Positions 1 through 8,561 of a stretch of DNA of 64,000 nucleotides are shown in pieces. This DNA comes from Burkholderia sp. PAMC 26561 (GTDB lineage Bacteria > Pseudomonadota > Gammaproteobacteria > Burkholderiales > Burkholderiaceae), in contig NZ_CP014315.1 in the NCBI RefSeq assembly GCF_001557535.2, positions 806,001 to 870,000 of the forward strand, written 5' to 3'. The notes beneath the pieces are model-generated. The model had not been told where the DNA came from. It did not search any database and saw only the letters and a program-made list of their open reading frames with translations. Both the position numbers and the translations under genes were made by a program. Positions within the stretch are counted from its first letter, which is position 1; each line of letters starts with the position of its first letter.

Positions 1-394
1 CCGGAAACCGAGTTCGCGGTTGCGGCGAATCAGACTCATCGCCTTGAAGTGCGCGACCACGATGCAGCGCTGCAGATGCTTTCCATTGAACTTTTGCGAG
101 GACGTGAACGACCGTGATTCCGGGTGCGAGCCACTCGGTCTACGAATCGCGTCCGAAGCAGGTCGCGGCTGTGATAGAAGATGCCGCTGAACATGCGCAA
201 CAGTGACGTGTGAACACAGTGGATTTCGCCGCACGTCCTGCGCGAATTCGGATTTCACTGTAACGTCGCGACTTTGGGCGAGCGATTGAAGCAGATTGAA
301 GCCGGCTGCGACGCTCGTGCCACGAAACCTTCGAATTTTTAAACCCCGGGCCACGCAGGTGCCCCGGGATTTTCCATTGAGCATCCGGTTACCC
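1..394. other. left edge, no gene called
   Basis: This is the stretch before the first confident gene. A minus-strand frame stays open from the left edge to about position 400, so the tail of a gene lying mostly outside the window is possible. Its translation matches no family I recognise, it has no ribosome site, and it runs antisense into the efflux gene. A hairpin at 345-373 is listed separately. Nothing else was seen. Confidence 0.3.
345..373 (+). terminator. terminator-like hairpin upstream of the efflux gene
   Basis: CCCGGG-C-CAC, loop GCAG, then GTG-C-CCCGGG, followed by ATTTT. The stem has one C-C mismatch and is preceded by an A-rich stretch, so it could work in both directions. It lies about 20 bases before the efflux-pump start codon, so it either insulates that gene from upstream transcription or attenuates it. 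Confidence 0.45.
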
Positions 395-1600
395 ATGAAT
401 CGACGTTTCCTGCAGCTTGCCATCGTGCTGGGCCTCATCACCGCCGTCGGCCCGTTCGCCATCGATATGTATCTTCCCGCGCTTCCTTCAATAGGCGGTG
501 CGCTTCACGCAACCCCCAACGAAGTGCAGTTGAGCCTGATGATGTTCTTCGTCACGCTCGGGGTTTGCCAGCTCGTCTACGGACCGCTCGCCGACATGTT
601 CGGTCGCAAGTTGCCCATCTACGTGGGCCTCGCGATCTTCACGGCGGGCAGCGTGGGCTGTGCGTTCGCGCCGGACGTGCACGTGCTGACGGGCTTTCGC
701 GTGTTGCAGGCGCTCGGTGCATGCGCGGGAATGGTCGTGCCGCGCGCCATCGTACGTGATCTGTATACGGGACACGACGCCACGCGCCTGATGTCGCTGC
801 TGATGCTGGTCGTGAGCGTATCGCCGATCCTCGCTCCGTTGACGGGCAGCATCATCATCGCGGCGTTCGGGTGGCGCGGCGTGTTCTGGGCGCTGACGGT
901 CGCGGGCGGTGTTGCGTTCGTGCTCGCCGCCACGCAACTGGAAGAGACGCGCGAGGCGCATCATCGTGCCGACAGTTCCTGGGCCAGCGCGTTTGCGGGT
1001 TATCGAAAGTTGCTGACCGATCCATCGTTCCTGGGGCTGACGCTGGTCGGAGCGTTCGGCCTGTCGTCGTTTTTCGTTTATCTGGCGAATGCGTCGTTCG
1101 TGATCATCGACCACTATGGTTTGACGCCGACCATGTTCAGCCTCTGCTTCGCGCTCAATGCGGCGGCGTTCTTCGGCGTGAGCCAGTTGACCGCGCGGCT
1201 GACCGCCAAGTACGGCCTGCCGCGCGTGATTCGCGTCTCGGTCTCGGGCTTCGCGCTTTCCATGAGCATCCTCGCCGTCCTGTTCCTCGCCGGCGCCGAT
1301 AACCTGCCGCTGATGATGCTGTTCCTGTTTATCGGCTATGGGTTCCTCGGGCTGGTGATGCCCACTTCCGCGGTGTTGTCGCTCGAACATCACGGTGCGA
1401 TCGCGGGGACGGCCTCGGCGTTGATGGGCGCGTTGCAGTTCGTGGTCGGCGCGGCCGTGATGGCGCTCTCGGGTCTGGTCACGAACGGCGCGCCCAAGCC
1501 GATGGTGGTTTGCATTGCACTGTCGGCGATTACCGCCTTCGTGTTCGCGCACGTCACATTGCGCGCGGAACACTTCCGCATGCCGGCAGCGGCGGAGTAG
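395..1600 (+). CDS. Bcr/CflA family multidrug efflux MFS transporter
   Basis: A 401-residue inner-membrane protein, the usual length for 12-helix drug:H+ antiporters of the Bcr/CflA group. The N-terminal helix contains the family-like PFAIDMYLPALPSI stretch, followed by the loop-2 motif GPLADMFGRKLP, where the D and R/K residues of MFS motif A can be seen. Regular hydrophobic segments continue to the C-terminus. The frame is open upstream to 296, but the ATG at 395 (MNRRFLQLAIVLG) sits directly before the first membrane helix, whereas the extra upstream residues are basic and unlike a transporter N-terminus. An ABC exporter follows 55 bases downstream on the same strand, so the two may be co-transcribed. 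The substrate cannot be read from sequence. Confidence 0.9.
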   Translation: MNRRFLQLAIVLGLITAVGPFAIDMYLPALPSIGGALHATPNEVQLSLMMFFVTLGVCQLVYGPLADMFGRKLPIYVGLAIFTAGSVGCAFAPDVHVLTGFRVLQALGACAGMVVPRAIVRDLYTGHDATRLMSLLMLVVSVSPILAPLTGSIIIAAFGWRGVFWALTVAGGVAFVLAATQLEETREAHHRADSSWASAFAGYRKLLTDPSFLGLTLVGAFGLSSFFVYLANASFVIIDHYGLTPTMFSLCFALNAAAFFGVSQLTARLTAKYGLPRVIRVSVSGFALSMSILAVLFLAGADNLPLMMLFLFIGYGFLGLVMPTSAVLSLEHHGAIAGTASALMGALQFVVGAAVMALSGLVTNGAPKPMVVCIALSAITAFVFAHVTLRAEHFRMPAAAE

Positions 1601-1655
1601 GGTCGTCACGCTGCGCTGGCACAATGCATGGGACATCGCACCAATCGGGAAACTC

Positions 1656-3458
1656 ATGCCGCACGCTGTCCCTTCATCATCGTCAACGTCTGCGCCGCCT
1701 TCACGGGCTGTCGAACCGCTGTTTGCGCTTTTCCCCTTCCTGCGTCCTTACGCCGGACGTTGGGCGCTTTCTTTCCTCGCGCTGATCACCTCGGCGGGCG
1801 CCACGCTGGCGTTGCCGGTGGCGTTCAAGTACCTGATCGACCGGGGCTTCGCCGGGGGCGACCGCGCGCATATCGATCGATATTTCCTCGCGCTGTTTGT
1901 GGTGTCGCTGGTGCTGGCAGGCGCCACGGCGGCGCGCTTTTATCTTGTATCGTGGCTGGGCGAGCGGGTCACCGCCGATCTTCGGCGCGCGGTCTACGAC
2001 CACATGCTCGGCATGAGTCCGCAGTTCTTCGAAACCACGCAAAGCGGAGAGGTCCTGTCGCGGCTCACGGCCGACACCACGCTCATCCAGACAGTCGTCG
2101 GAACCAGCCTTTCCATGGGACTGCGCAACTTCTTCCTGCTGACCGGCGGCGTGGCGATGCTCGCGGTGACGAGTCCCGTGCTGTCGGGTTACATCATCGG
2201 CACGCTGGTCGTAGTGATAGCGCCGATTCTTATCTTCGGGCGGCGTGTGCGGCGGCTTTCGCGTGCGAGCCAGGACAAGATCGCGAACGCAAGCGCGCTG
2301 GCGGGCGAGGTCCTCAACGCCATGCCGACCGTACAGTCGTATGCGCAAGAGCCGTTCGAGGCGCGGCGGTTTGGCGGCGCGGTGGAACTTGCTTTTGAAA
2401 CGGCACTCACGCGGATTCGGGCGCGCGCGTGGCTGACGGCGGTCGTGATCGTGCTCGTGTTTACCGCGATCGTGTTCGTGCTGTGGCTTGGCGCGCAAGC
2501 GGTGCTGGCCGGGCGCATGACTGCAGGCCAGCTTTCCCAGTTCATCCTTTATGCGGTGTTCACGGCCGGCGCCGTCGGCGCGCTCGCCGAAGTGTGGGGC
2601 GATCTGCAACGGGCCGCCGGCGCCACCGAACGGCTTTTGCAATTGCTGTCATCGCGCTCGCCGGTCACGCAGGCCGGCACGACCATCCAGCTGCCCGCGC
2701 AAGGCGAGGGCATCCGCTTCGATAACGTGAGTTTCTCGTATCCGTCGCGTCCCGGCATAGCGGCGCTTTCGGGTATCACGCTGAACGTGCGCTCGGGTGA
2801 ACATGTTGCGCTGGTCGGGCCTTCGGGCGCCGGCAAGACCACGTTGTTCCAGTTGCTGCTGCGCTTCTACGATCCGCAGACCGGCGCCATCCTGATCAAC
2901 GGCGTGCCAACGCGCGATGTGCCCCTCGCCGATCTGCGCAAGGAGATCGGCGTCGTACTGCAGGAATCGGTGATCTTTTCGGGCAGCGTGCTCGACAACA
3001 TCCGCTACGGCGCGCCTGACGCCACGCTCGAACAAGTTCAGCGCGCGGCCGGCATGGCTGCGGCGGCGGGGTTTATAGAAGCATTGCCGCAAGGCTACGA
3101 GACGTTTCTCGGAGAGCGCGGCGTGCGCTTGTCCGGCGGACAGCGGCAGCGCATTGCGATTGCGCGGGCGATCCTGAAGAACCCGCCCATCCTGTTGCTC
3201 GACGAAGCAACCAGCGCGCTCGACGCAGCCAGCGAACGCCTCGTGCAACAGGCACTGGATAACGCTGCACAGAACCGGACGACGCTCGTCATCGCGCATC
3301 GGCTTGCAACGGTGCAACAGGCGGATCGTATCGTCGTGATGGAACACGGGCACATTGTTGCGCAGGGCCGTCACGCCGACCTGCTTCTAAGCTCGCCGCT
3401 TTATGCGCAGCTTGCCGCGTTGCAGTTCGGAAGTGCCGAGATGCCTTTGCATCAGTAA
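1656..3458 (+). CDS. MsbA-like ABC exporter (fused membrane and ATPase domains)
   Basis: A 600-residue half-transporter with an N-terminal six-helix type-IV exporter domain (about residues 25-330) and a C-terminal nucleotide-binding domain. Walker A GPSGAGKTT is near residue 388, signature LSGGQRQR near 492, Walker B ILLLDEATSALD near 512, and the switch histidine in VIAHR near 546. It would work as a homodimer in the inner membrane exporting a lipid or hydrophobic compound. The ATG at 1656 was chosen because the frame upstream runs back into the efflux gene and codes for arginine/serine-rich junk, and GGGAAAC lies just before it. The gene ends 23 bases before a convergent AraC gene. Confidence 0.88.
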   Translation: MPHAVPSSSSTSAPPSRAVEPLFALFPFLRPYAGRWALSFLALITSAGATLALPVAFKYLIDRGFAGGDRAHIDRYFLALFVVSLVLAGATAARFYLVSWLGERVTADLRRAVYDHMLGMSPQFFETTQSGEVLSRLTADTTLIQTVVGTSLSMGLRNFFLLTGGVAMLAVTSPVLSGYIIGTLVVVIAPILIFGRRVRRLSRASQDKIANASALAGEVLNAMPTVQSYAQEPFEARRFGGAVELAFETALTRIRARAWLTAVVIVLVFTAIVFVLWLGAQAVLAGRMTAGQLSQFILYAVFTAGAVGALAEVWGDLQRAAGATERLLQLLSSRSPVTQAGTTIQLPAQGEGIRFDNVSFSYPSRPGIAALSGITLNVRSGEHVALVGPSGAGKTTLFQLLLRFYDPQTGAILINGVPTRDVPLADLRKEIGVVLQESVIFSGSVLDNIRYGAPDATLEQVQRAAGMAAAAGFIEALPQGYETFLGERGVRLSGGQRQRIAIARAILKNPPILLLDEATSALDAASERLVQQALDNAAQNRTTLVIAHRLATVQQADRIVVMEHGHIVAQGRHADLLLSSPLYAQLAALQFGSAEMPLHQ

Positions 3459-3481
3459 GCGCGTGACGCAGACGTGAGTCC

Positions 3482-4444
3482 CTACGCAGTGACGGTGGTT
3501 TCGCGGTCGCCATACGAGGCTGCCACCGCGCCATGTCCACGGCTGTACTGCCGGGGTGAACAACCCATCACGCGTTTGAACGCGGTACTGAACGCGCTTT
3601 CGGATTCGTACCCAAGCGATTGCGCAATCGATGAAACCGGCGCGCCCGAGTTCGTCAGCCGGTCGCCGGCGAGCAGCATCCGCCAGCGCGTCAGATAGTC
3701 CATCGGCGAGACGCCGACTGTCTTCTTGAACTTGAGTGTGAAGACCGTGCGTGACATGCCGGCGCGCTCGGCGAGCGACTGCAATGTCCATCGGCGGGAA
3801 GGGTCGTCGTGCATGGCCGTGATCGCGGCCGCCATGCGTTTGTCGGCCAGTGCAAACAACCAGCCGACACCCGCCTTCGCACCCTTCGCAGCTTCTGTCA
3901 GATGCAGGCGCAAGCCCTGGACGAGCATCATGGTCGCGAGCTGCTGCGCCACAAGAAAGCCGCCCGGCTGCGGTTCGCGCAGTTCCTGCCGCATCCGTTC
4001 CACGCACCAGCGCAGCACTGCTTTATCCGATTCGTCGCGAATATGCACGATGGGTGGCAACACGCCCGACAGGATGCCCGCGTGATCGCCGGTCAGCGCG
4101 AAATGGCCGCCGACACTCAGGAAATTGCCGCCGCCGTTGAGCGGAGTAATACCGCCAGCTTTGGCGGTGGCGAAAATCGTCATTGAATCGACCGACATCA
4201 ACCTGAGATCGCTGGCAAGGCGAAAAGGGCGTCCTCTTGGCAACATGAAGCAGTCGCCGGATGCCAGGTACACGGGCTCGGGAACGCCGTCCACCGACAG
4301 CCAGCACTCGCCGGAAACGACTGCGTAAAACTTGATGCCTTCATGCTTGCGGAACGATAGCGACCAGTCACCGCCCGCTTCGAAACCACCTGATACGTAA
4401 TTGCGCAGCTTCAACAGCGAGAGTACGTCTGAGAGCGGGTCCAT
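3482..4444 (-). CDS. AraC family transcriptional regulator (cupin-type)
   Basis: A 320-residue regulator. The N-terminal half is a cupin-like effector domain (WLSVDGVPEPVYLASGDCFMLPRG). The C-terminal ~100 residues hold two helix-turn-helix units: RRWTLQSLAERAGMSRTVF followed by the conserved AraC signature region with GVSPMDYLTRWRM and IAQSLGYESESAFSTAFKR. An earlier in-frame start at 4555 would extend into the divergent gene, so the ATG at 4444, beginning MDPLSDVL as is typical of this subfamily, is preferred. It is divergent from a nucleoside-diphosphate-sugar-epimerase-like gene 125 bases away. This arrangement is very common for AraC regulators controlling the neighbouring short-chain oxidoreductase; here it is an inference. 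Confidence 0.88.
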   Translation of the reverse strand: MDPLSDVLSLLKLRNYVSGGFEAGGDWSLSFRKHEGIKFYAVVSGECWLSVDGVPEPVYLASGDCFMLPRGRPFRLASDLRLMSVDSMTIFATAKAGGITPLNGGGNFLSVGGHFALTGDHAGILSGVLPPIVHIRDESDKAVLRWCVERMRQELREPQPGGFLVAQQLATMMLVQGLRLHLTEAAKGAKAGVGWLFALADKRMAAAITAMHDDPSRRWTLQSLAERAGMSRTVFTLKFKKTVGVSPMDYLTRWRMLLAGDRLTNSGAPVSSIAQSLGYESESAFSTAFKRVMGCSPRQYSRGHGAVAASYGDRETTVTA

Positions 4445-4474
4445 GGTTTTTCCGAACGAACGCGAAGATAAAAC

Positions 4475-4497
4475 GAACGATACAGCATAGCTCGTTC
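4475..4497. promoter_or_regulatory. inverted repeat in the AraC/SDR divergent promoter region
   Basis: GAACGA, 11-base spacer, TCGTTC. It lies between the divergent AraC and SDR genes and is a candidate regulator-binding site. A further CGAACGAA copy lies closer to the AraC start. AraC proteins usually bind direct rather than inverted repeats, so the assignment is weak. Confidence 0.3.
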
Positions 4498-4569
4498 TTG
4501 TTTGCCCGCCTATGATCGGAACGACGCGCTGGAAGGGTCCTCGGCGTTCAATCAAATGGAGAAGTATCG

Positions 4570-5460
4570 ATGCGAGTCTTTGTCACTGGAGCGACCGGTT
4601 TTGTCGGCTCCGCAGTTGTTCGGGAATTGATCGGTGCAGGACATCAGGTGCTGGGTTTGACGCGATCGGATGCGGGTGTCGCGGCGCTCGAAGCGGCGGG
4701 CGCGCAAGTGCATCGCGGAACGCTCGAAGATCTTGACAGCTTGCGCAGCGGCGCGGCGGCGGCAGACGGCGTGATCCACACGGCGTTCAATCACGACTTC
4801 TCGAAGTTCGTGGAGAACTGCGAGCTGGACCGGCGCGCCATTGAAGCGCTAGGCGATGCGCTCGAAGGGTCGAAACGGCCGCTGCTCGTTACATCGGGGC
4901 TGGGCCTTCTTGCGCCGGGCCGTGTTGCAACCGAGGACGATACGCTTTCCGCCGCGCACCCGCTCCCGCGCAAGTCGGAGTCGGCCGCCGACGCACTCAT
5001 GGCGCGCGGGGTGTGCGCGTCGATCGTGCGCCTTCCGCCTTCGGTTCATGGCGATGGCGACCACGGTTTCGTGCCGATACTCGCGGGCATCGCCCGTGAG
5101 AAGGGCGCATCGGTCTATGTGAACGAGGGGATGAATCGCTGGCCGGCGGTGCATCGGCTGGATGCCGCGCGGGTTTATCGGCTGGCGCTCGAGCATGGTG
5201 TGGCCGGTACGCGTTACCACGCGGTCGCGGAAGAAGGCGTGCCCTTCAAGGATATTGCCGGCGTGATCGGCCGGCGTCTGGACCTGCCTGTCCTTAGCAA
5301 GACTTCGGAGGAGGCTGCGAGCCATTTCACCTGGTTCGCGATGTTCGCCGGCATGGACGCTCCCGCTTCGAGCGAACGGACGCGCAAGCTGCTTGGTTGG
5401 GAGCCGACGCAACCTGGCCTTATCGACGATATCGACAAGGCGGGCTACTTCAAGGTCTGA
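4570..5460 (+). CDS. extended SDR / NAD(P)-dependent epimerase-like oxidoreductase
   Basis: A 296-residue protein with an N-terminal Rossmann fold. The dinucleotide-binding motif [10 protein letters not shown] (GxxGxxG) begins at residue 7, and the protein continues with the layout of the atypical SDR family (NmrA/epimerase-like), including [10 protein letters not shown] after strand 4. Length and start agree with that family: ATG directly follows AAATGGAGAAGTATCG, with GGAG as ribosome site. It probably catalyses an NAD(P)H-dependent reduction or epimerisation in the cytoplasm; the substrate is unknown. It is divergent from the AraC regulator, which likely controls it, and it converges with the gene ending at 5479. 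Confidence 0.85.
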   Translation: MRVFVTGATGFVGSAVVRELIGAGHQVLGLTRSDAGVAALEAAGAQVHRGTLEDLDSLRSGAAAADGVIHTAFNHDFSKFVENCELDRRAIEALGDALEGSKRPLLVTSGLGLLAPGRVATEDDTLSAAHPLPRKSESAADALMARGVCASIVRLPPSVHGDGDHGFVPILAGIAREKGASVYVNEGMNRWPAVHRLDAARVYRLALEHGVAGTRYHAVAEEGVPFKDIAGVIGRRLDLPVLSKTSEEAASHFTWFAMFAGMDAPASSERTRKLLGWEPTQPGLIDDIDKAGYFKV

Positions 5461-5478
5461 ACGCGATTCGATGCACCG

Positions 5479-6201
5479 TTACTGCGTGCCGGGACGTTTC
5501 GGCGGCGGCAGTGAAGGATCGAGCCTTGCCGAATCCCTGACCAGACTGTCCGTCATTGCGGCAGCGACGGGGTTCGAGCGGTGCGACGGATCGGCGCGAA
5601 CGACCGGCGCGGGCGCCGTCACCATGGGAGGAGGCGGAGGTAGCAGCGGATCGAGCTGTGCGGATTCCCTGACAAGCTGATCCGTCATAGCCGATGTAAC
5701 CGGAGATTTCGGATTGCGGCTACGTGCAAATTCACGGGTTGTATCGCTCCGCGCGACCGGCGCAGCACGCCTGGGCGAAGTCGAATCGTCGCGGTTGATG
5801 GCCGCGTCTTGTGCTGGCGCGGGTTCAGGGGCTGGCTTCACAGCCAGTTGCGGCGCTTGCACGGTGTTTTCGACTGGCGGCGGAGCCGGTACGAGTGCCA
5901 CGGCATTATCGATGGCGGACTGCCTGGGCGCGATGGCGATGCTGTCAGCGCCACTAGCCGCCGTCACTGCCCCGGCAATGCTTCCGGCGGTCACATGCGT
6001 GTCGCTGTACGCGGGGTCCGACTGCTCTTCCTGCTGCGAGCCGTCCTGCGTGGCATGCGTCTCGGGGCCCGCCTCGTCGCCCTTGTGGAACACGAGATAA
6101 GCGCCCACGGCGAGCTCAGCGAGCAGCACCGTGATAATCAAGGTCTTGCGTGTATTCCTCATATGATGCAACGGTTCGTTTAAGCGACGCAATTCAACCA
6201 T
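5479..6201 (-). CDS. membrane-anchored proline-rich protein with C-terminal repeats
   Basis: Not assigned to a family. About 240 residues from the ATG at 6201, which has an AGGCGG-like ribosome site; an alternative start at 6162 begins MRNTRKTL. After a short basic N-terminus there is one membrane helix (LIITVLLAELAVGAYLVF). The rest is a low-complexity periplasmic-looking region rich in Ala, Pro, Ser and Asp. The C-terminus holds two imperfect copies of a ~26-residue unit whose core is MTDxLVRxSAxLDPxLPPP, separated by a proline stretch. A terminator at 6229-6262 separates it from the glycoside-hydrolase-like gene upstream, so it has its own promoter. A structural or envelope role is possible, but nothing shows a function. 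Confidence 0.65.
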   Translation of the reverse strand: MVELRRLNEPLHHMRNTRKTLIITVLLAELAVGAYLVFHKGDEAGPETHATQDGSQQEEQSDPAYSDTHVTAGSIAGAVTAASGADSIAIAPRQSAIDNAVALVPAPPPVENTVQAPQLAVKPAPEPAPAQDAAINRDDSTSPRRAAPVARSDTTREFARSRNPKSPVTSAMTDQLVRESAQLDPLLPPPPPMVTAPAPVVRADPSHRSNPVAAAMTDSLVRDSARLDPSLPPPKRPGTQ

Positions 6202-6228
6202 GATAACCGCCTGCTTGTAAGAGACGCC

Positions 6229-6262
6229 AAAAAGGCCGGACACATGATGAATGTGCCCGGCC
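6229..6262 (-). terminator. Rho-independent terminator after the glycoside-hydrolase-like gene
   Basis: Read on the minus strand: GGCCGG-G-CACAT, loop TCATC, ATGTG-T-CCGGCC, then five Ts. The stem has 11 pairs with one mismatch. It lies 29 bases past the stop codon of the secreted glycoside-hydrolase-like gene. Its position also argues against starting the next gene at 6243. Confidence 0.7.
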
Positions 6263-6290
6263 AGGACAATGCGCTAATTCGCTAATCGGC

Positions 6291-7622
6291 TCAGGTATCC
6301 GGGTTCGATGCCGCGAAGCTCTCGAATGCGGAGTACGGGGTCAAGTGTGTGCCATTCATCACCAGGCCGAACGTATCGTTGCCGCTGTCGAGCGTGTAAT
6401 ACATTGCCGACTGGATGTTGTGCGTCTTTCTCGCGTTATAGAAATTGCCCAGTTGAGTCGTGATGTAGTTCGAGCGATACGCCGCCGTTTGCTCAGGACC
6501 CGTGTTCCACTCGGTGATCATGAAAGGCACGTTGTAGCGAGCCTTGCAGTATGTGGGCAGATCGAAGCCAGGACCTGCGCCGTCGGAACCGATATTGAAG
6601 ATGTCGCCATACACTTCGTAGTTGTGCCACGTCGTGATGTCCCAGCGTACCAGCGGATACCCACGGGTGCCGTCGGGCTGCATGCCTTCCCACAACGCGT
6701 CGGCTGCGCCATAGTCCGCTACGCAGAAGTTGATGCCGCACTTGGCGCTCGACTGAACCGATTTAACACCGTCGATCATGCCGCGCATCACACCGCGCAT
6801 GGCCGGCCAGTTCGTATTGTTGAAGTCGACGGCCTTGGTGCCCGCTTGCGTGAAATCCAGGATGGTGGAGACCTGGCGCGTCAATTCGTTGCCGCACTCG
6901 TACATGGTCACGCCATACGGCTGGAGCGCGGCCGCCACGGTGGAAGCAATCCAATGTCCTTGGCTATAGGCGGCACTTTCGCTGCTGAAAACATTGCCGT
7001 AGGCGTCGGTCATGCCCTGGTTGATCAGCACGAACAGCGTCATGCCCGCGGCCTGGAACGCCGCGGCCAGTTTTGTCACTGCTGCAAGTTGCGTGGGATC
7101 ATCGCTGCAGCCCACGCGGAAGGTCGAACAACCCAGACCCTTCAAGATGGAGACGATCTGAGCCGGGGTATAGGGGTCGTCCCAATGGCCGTTGATGCCA
7201 TAGAAGTTGCCCGGCGTCGCCGCGCTTGCATGGCGCGGGTCGCTGGCCTGCAGCCATCCGGCTGCATCGGTCCAGACATAACACTGGCCCGATGTGTTCG
7301 TATGCCACATCATGCCGCCGTACCACATGAGCAAGGCTACGTTGTAGTTGTTGCCAACAACCGTACCGTCTCTGTAAATTACGCCGCCGGACACGGTCCA
7401 GACCCTGCCTTGCTTGTCGATAAGCGACGAAGCCGGCGGGATCATCGTTGCGTCGGGTGAAGCATTGCTGACTGCTGCGTTGACGACTGCCTTACCACTC
7501 GATGCGCTGTTGACGGTTGCGCCTGTTGCGTTGCTGCTGTCGCTCGAACCGCCGCAGGCGGTCAAGATGTAGCTGCCGCTCAAAGCCGTGAGGCAACCTA
7601 GAAATTGACGTCTTTTTAACAT
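6291..7622 (-). CDS. secreted lipoprotein, glycoside hydrolase (clan GH-A, cellulase-like)
   Basis: A 443-residue exported protein. The N-terminus MLKRRQFLGCLTALSGSYILTACGG combines a basic start, a hydrophobic core and a lipobox (LTAC), so it should be a lipoprotein. A Ser/Ala/Asn-rich linker follows. A small region with repeated aromatic residues (about 90-150) precedes a TIM-barrel-like catalytic domain. YECGNEL fits the acid/base Asn-Glu motif and MITEWNTG fits the nucleophile Glu motif of clan GH-A enzymes (GH5/GH39-like). The ATG at 7622 is preferred over the open frame to 7697 because it begins the signal peptide. The gene is monocistronic, with 668 bases to the next minus-strand ORF candidate upstream and a terminator after it. 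The polysaccharide substrate is unknown. Confidence 0.75.
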   Translation of the reverse strand: MLKRRQFLGCLTALSGSYILTACGGSSDSSNATGATVNSASSGKAVVNAAVSNASPDATMIPPASSLIDKQGRVWTVSGGVIYRDGTVVGNNYNVALLMWYGGMMWHTNTSGQCYVWTDAAGWLQASDPRHASAATPGNFYGINGHWDDPYTPAQIVSILKGLGCSTFRVGCSDDPTQLAAVTKLAAAFQAAGMTLFVLINQGMTDAYGNVFSSESAAYSQGHWIASTVAAALQPYGVTMYECGNELTRQVSTILDFTQAGTKAVDFNNTNWPAMRGVMRGMIDGVKSVQSSAKCGINFCVADYGAADALWEGMQPDGTRGYPLVRWDITTWHNYEVYGDIFNIGSDGAGPGFDLPTYCKARYNVPFMITEWNTGPEQTAAYRSNYITTQLGNFYNARKTHNIQSAMYYTLDSGNDTFGLVMNGTHLTPYSAFESFAASNPDT

Positions 7623-8460
7623 GGCGAGTTGTGTCCAATGTCGAGAAAAGGCCCGACAAAAAGAAGTTGGTAATTTCAGTTTGGAAACACGAAGCACTGT
7701 GAAAGCTGCACACTGATATTGCTGGAATTGTTCGTAGACCTAAAAAAGCTTAATGCCTGACTTCATGCTTCAGATTCTGGAAGGCCGTCCCGTGTTCGAT
7801 TCGGTATGGAGTACGAATCGAATGCCGTGGCCCGGTGCTGCGCCATCATGCACACGAAATCACTGCGCGCCGCGGGGCGCTAACAGATGCGCTTGTCTAG
7901 ACCCATGCAGGCTTCGGCAAACGTTTCGCTCGGGATGCCGGTGTTGCGATCTGACCCGGCAAACTCTACCTTTTCCCTCAAAGGCAGGCGCAAATCCTAC
8001 CCGGAATGTGCGGCAGGCCTCAAATGAATTAATATCTTTTCGCCGAAAAAGGGCAAATCTTCTAACGAGCCACTTCATCGCAAAAATATTTCCTCATGAG
8101 AATGGATTATTGATCTGATGAATTAAAATGAAAGGTCTAATATTTGCCGGTCACTTTGACTGCTGTGGGTAATTAATGCCCGATTATGTAACAATTTTTG
8201 GCTGATATTTACCTGCGAATTTAGCGGAAACCCCTGCTCCGATAAAAGTGACCGATGCATCGTTTTCCGGGCCGTTTTTCACAGGAAAACCCCCTAATAT
8301 AATAATTATTAGTAATGGAGTTTCAGTAGTTGTTTATGACCTGAACCATCGGAGGGAATACGGTTTGAGTTTTCCGGACGAAACAGGATCGCGCCGGGCA
8401 TGCGGGAGGCTGCCATCGTCGATCTGCGGAATCTGAAATCAAAAGGTTTGGAGAGGAATC

Positions 8461-8480
8461 CCAATCCCCACAGGGACTGG
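8461..8480. repeat. imperfect inverted repeat, hairpin 1
   Basis: CCAATCCC, loop CACA, GGGACTGG: seven of eight positions pair. It is 14 bases from a second, perfect hairpin; both lie between the AT-rich region and the amidase stop codon. Confidence 0.4.
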
Positions 8481-8494
8481 AATGACAGCGCGGA

Positions 8495-8518
8495 GTAAAG
8501 GGTTGCGTAACCCTTTAC
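8495..8518. repeat. perfect inverted repeat, hairpin 2
   Basis: GTAAAGGGTT, loop GCGT, AACCCTTTAC: a perfect 10-base stem with a 4-base loop, 44 bases past the amidase stop on the minus strand. No T-run follows on either strand, so it is not a classical terminator. It could stabilise the 3' end of the amidase mRNA or bind a protein. Confidence 0.5.
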
Positions 8519-8561
8519 GAGTAGAGATCGATAGCCGGTCTGTTTCGAATTTCGATTGCAA

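Larger units (their letters stand above)
7623..8561. other. 939-base AT-rich intergenic region
   Basis: No convincing gene. The stretch from about 8020 to 8360 is much richer in A and T than the surroundings, with runs such as TAATATAATAATTATTAG. Short open frames here (for example 7753-8118 and 8248-8436 on the plus strand) have no ribosome site and no recognisable product. The promoter of the glycoside-hydrolase-like gene must lie at its left end. Two hairpins at 8461-8518 are listed separately. Confidence 0.6.

Noticed and set aside
1..400. Possible minus-strand gene tail at the left edge
   Set aside because: The frame is open but has no recognisable sequence, no ribosome site, and overlaps the efflux start antisense; not enough to call a gene.
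488..1657. Long minus-strand frame across the efflux gene (and similar long antisense frames at 10542-11264, 12146-13411 and 36666-38105)
   Set aside because: These lie antisense to clear genes, encode Arg/His/Gln-rich sequence without family features, and are the usual shadow frames of GC-rich coding DNA.
8248..8436. Short plus-strand frame in the AT-rich region
   Set aside because: No ribosome site, no family, and composition like the surrounding non-coding DNA.
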